DNA from: Bacteroidota bacterium
GTDB taxonomy: Bacteria > Bacteroidota > Bacteroidia > JAIBAJ01
Direction: 5' to 3'
Assembly (NCBI GenBank): GCA_947475205.1
Contig: CANJNG010000035.1
Coordinates: 1-32,880, forward strand
DNA: 32,880 nucleotides
Below, one piece after another: positions 32,697 to 32,880 of the stretch (positions within the stretch are counted from its first letter, which is position 1; the number at the start of each line of letters is the position of its first letter). The translations under genes were made by a program, and so were the position numbers. The notes beneath the pieces are model-generated. The model was not told the DNA's origin, made no database searches, and was given only the letters and a program-made list of their open reading frames with translations.

Positions 32697-32880
32697 TTTG
32701 GATTTTCCACTGTGGGCGACCACGAGGGTACGCCCCCATAGCCGTCAGGCTAAGGGGTTTGATAAATTATATTGTAAGGCGATTTTCTTCCCTTTTTCTG
32801 CTGTTTGACGCATGTTTTGTGTGTTGATGCGGCCAATAAATCCAAGAGATTTCCGATACTTTTTTGTCCCTGTTTTACTG

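Noticed and set aside
32585-32827. Plus-strand frame of 80 residues at the right end
   Set aside because: It consists of GC-rich hairpin repeats (GGRKGRPY, GRPRGYAP) with no protein-like pattern.

Overview
The window looks like a chromosomal segment of a Bacteroidota bacterium of moderate to low GC. The evidence is a secreted enzyme ending in a type IX secretion (T9SS) sorting domain, a TonB-dependent receptor with an N-terminal carboxypeptidase-regulatory-like domain, a two-component-type beta-propeller sensor, several lipoproteins, and repeated copies of the Bacteroidota -7 promoter element TAnnTTTG in front of genes. No rRNA, tRNA, CRISPR array, transposase or phage gene was seen.

Layout. 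Bases 1-652 are a non-coding island packed with inverted repeats. Bases 653-14765 are almost all minus-strand genes: a hypothetical protein, an Ada-like alkyltransferase, a Baeyer-Villiger-type monooxygenase with a GT87-like membrane protein, ssb, an EamA transporter behind two paralogous lipoproteins, rarA, trhO, a VOC-fold lipoprotein, P5C dehydrogenase, and a two-gene unit of a B12-binding radical SAM enzyme and an AspH-like oxygenase. Bases 14946-18596 are plus-strand: a secreted GH31 glycosidase, kynureninase and a small exported protein. Bases 18599-28540 are minus-strand: a class IV aminotransferase, a TPR protein, a 1057-residue propeller/SpoIIE phosphatase sensor, a secreted protein of unknown function, trmB, and a TonB receptor followed by a lipoprotein. 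Bases 28541-32880 are different: two large repeat islands and a 42-bp minisatellite surround only two genes, an unknown 409-residue protein and a degenerate response regulator.

Functional themes. Amino-acid catabolism is represented by P5C dehydrogenase (proline), kynureninase (tryptophan) and the class IV aminotransferase. Genome and RNA maintenance is represented by ssb, rarA, the Ada-like protein, trmB and trhO. Envelope uptake and sensing are represented by the TonB receptor with its lipoprotein and by the propeller/SpoIIE cluster. The least explained gene set is the radical SAM/oxygenase pair. The least explained DNA is the nested family of palindromic repeats, one of which folds on paper into a three-way junction and is present twice, the second copy apparently interrupted by another repeat.

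Many genes here use TTG or GTG starts or have no obvious ATG (GT87-like gene, rarA, VOC lipoprotein, kynureninase, sensor, secreted protein, TonB receptor), so several N-termini are uncertain and are discussed case by case. All family assignments come from reading motifs by eye; no database search was possible.
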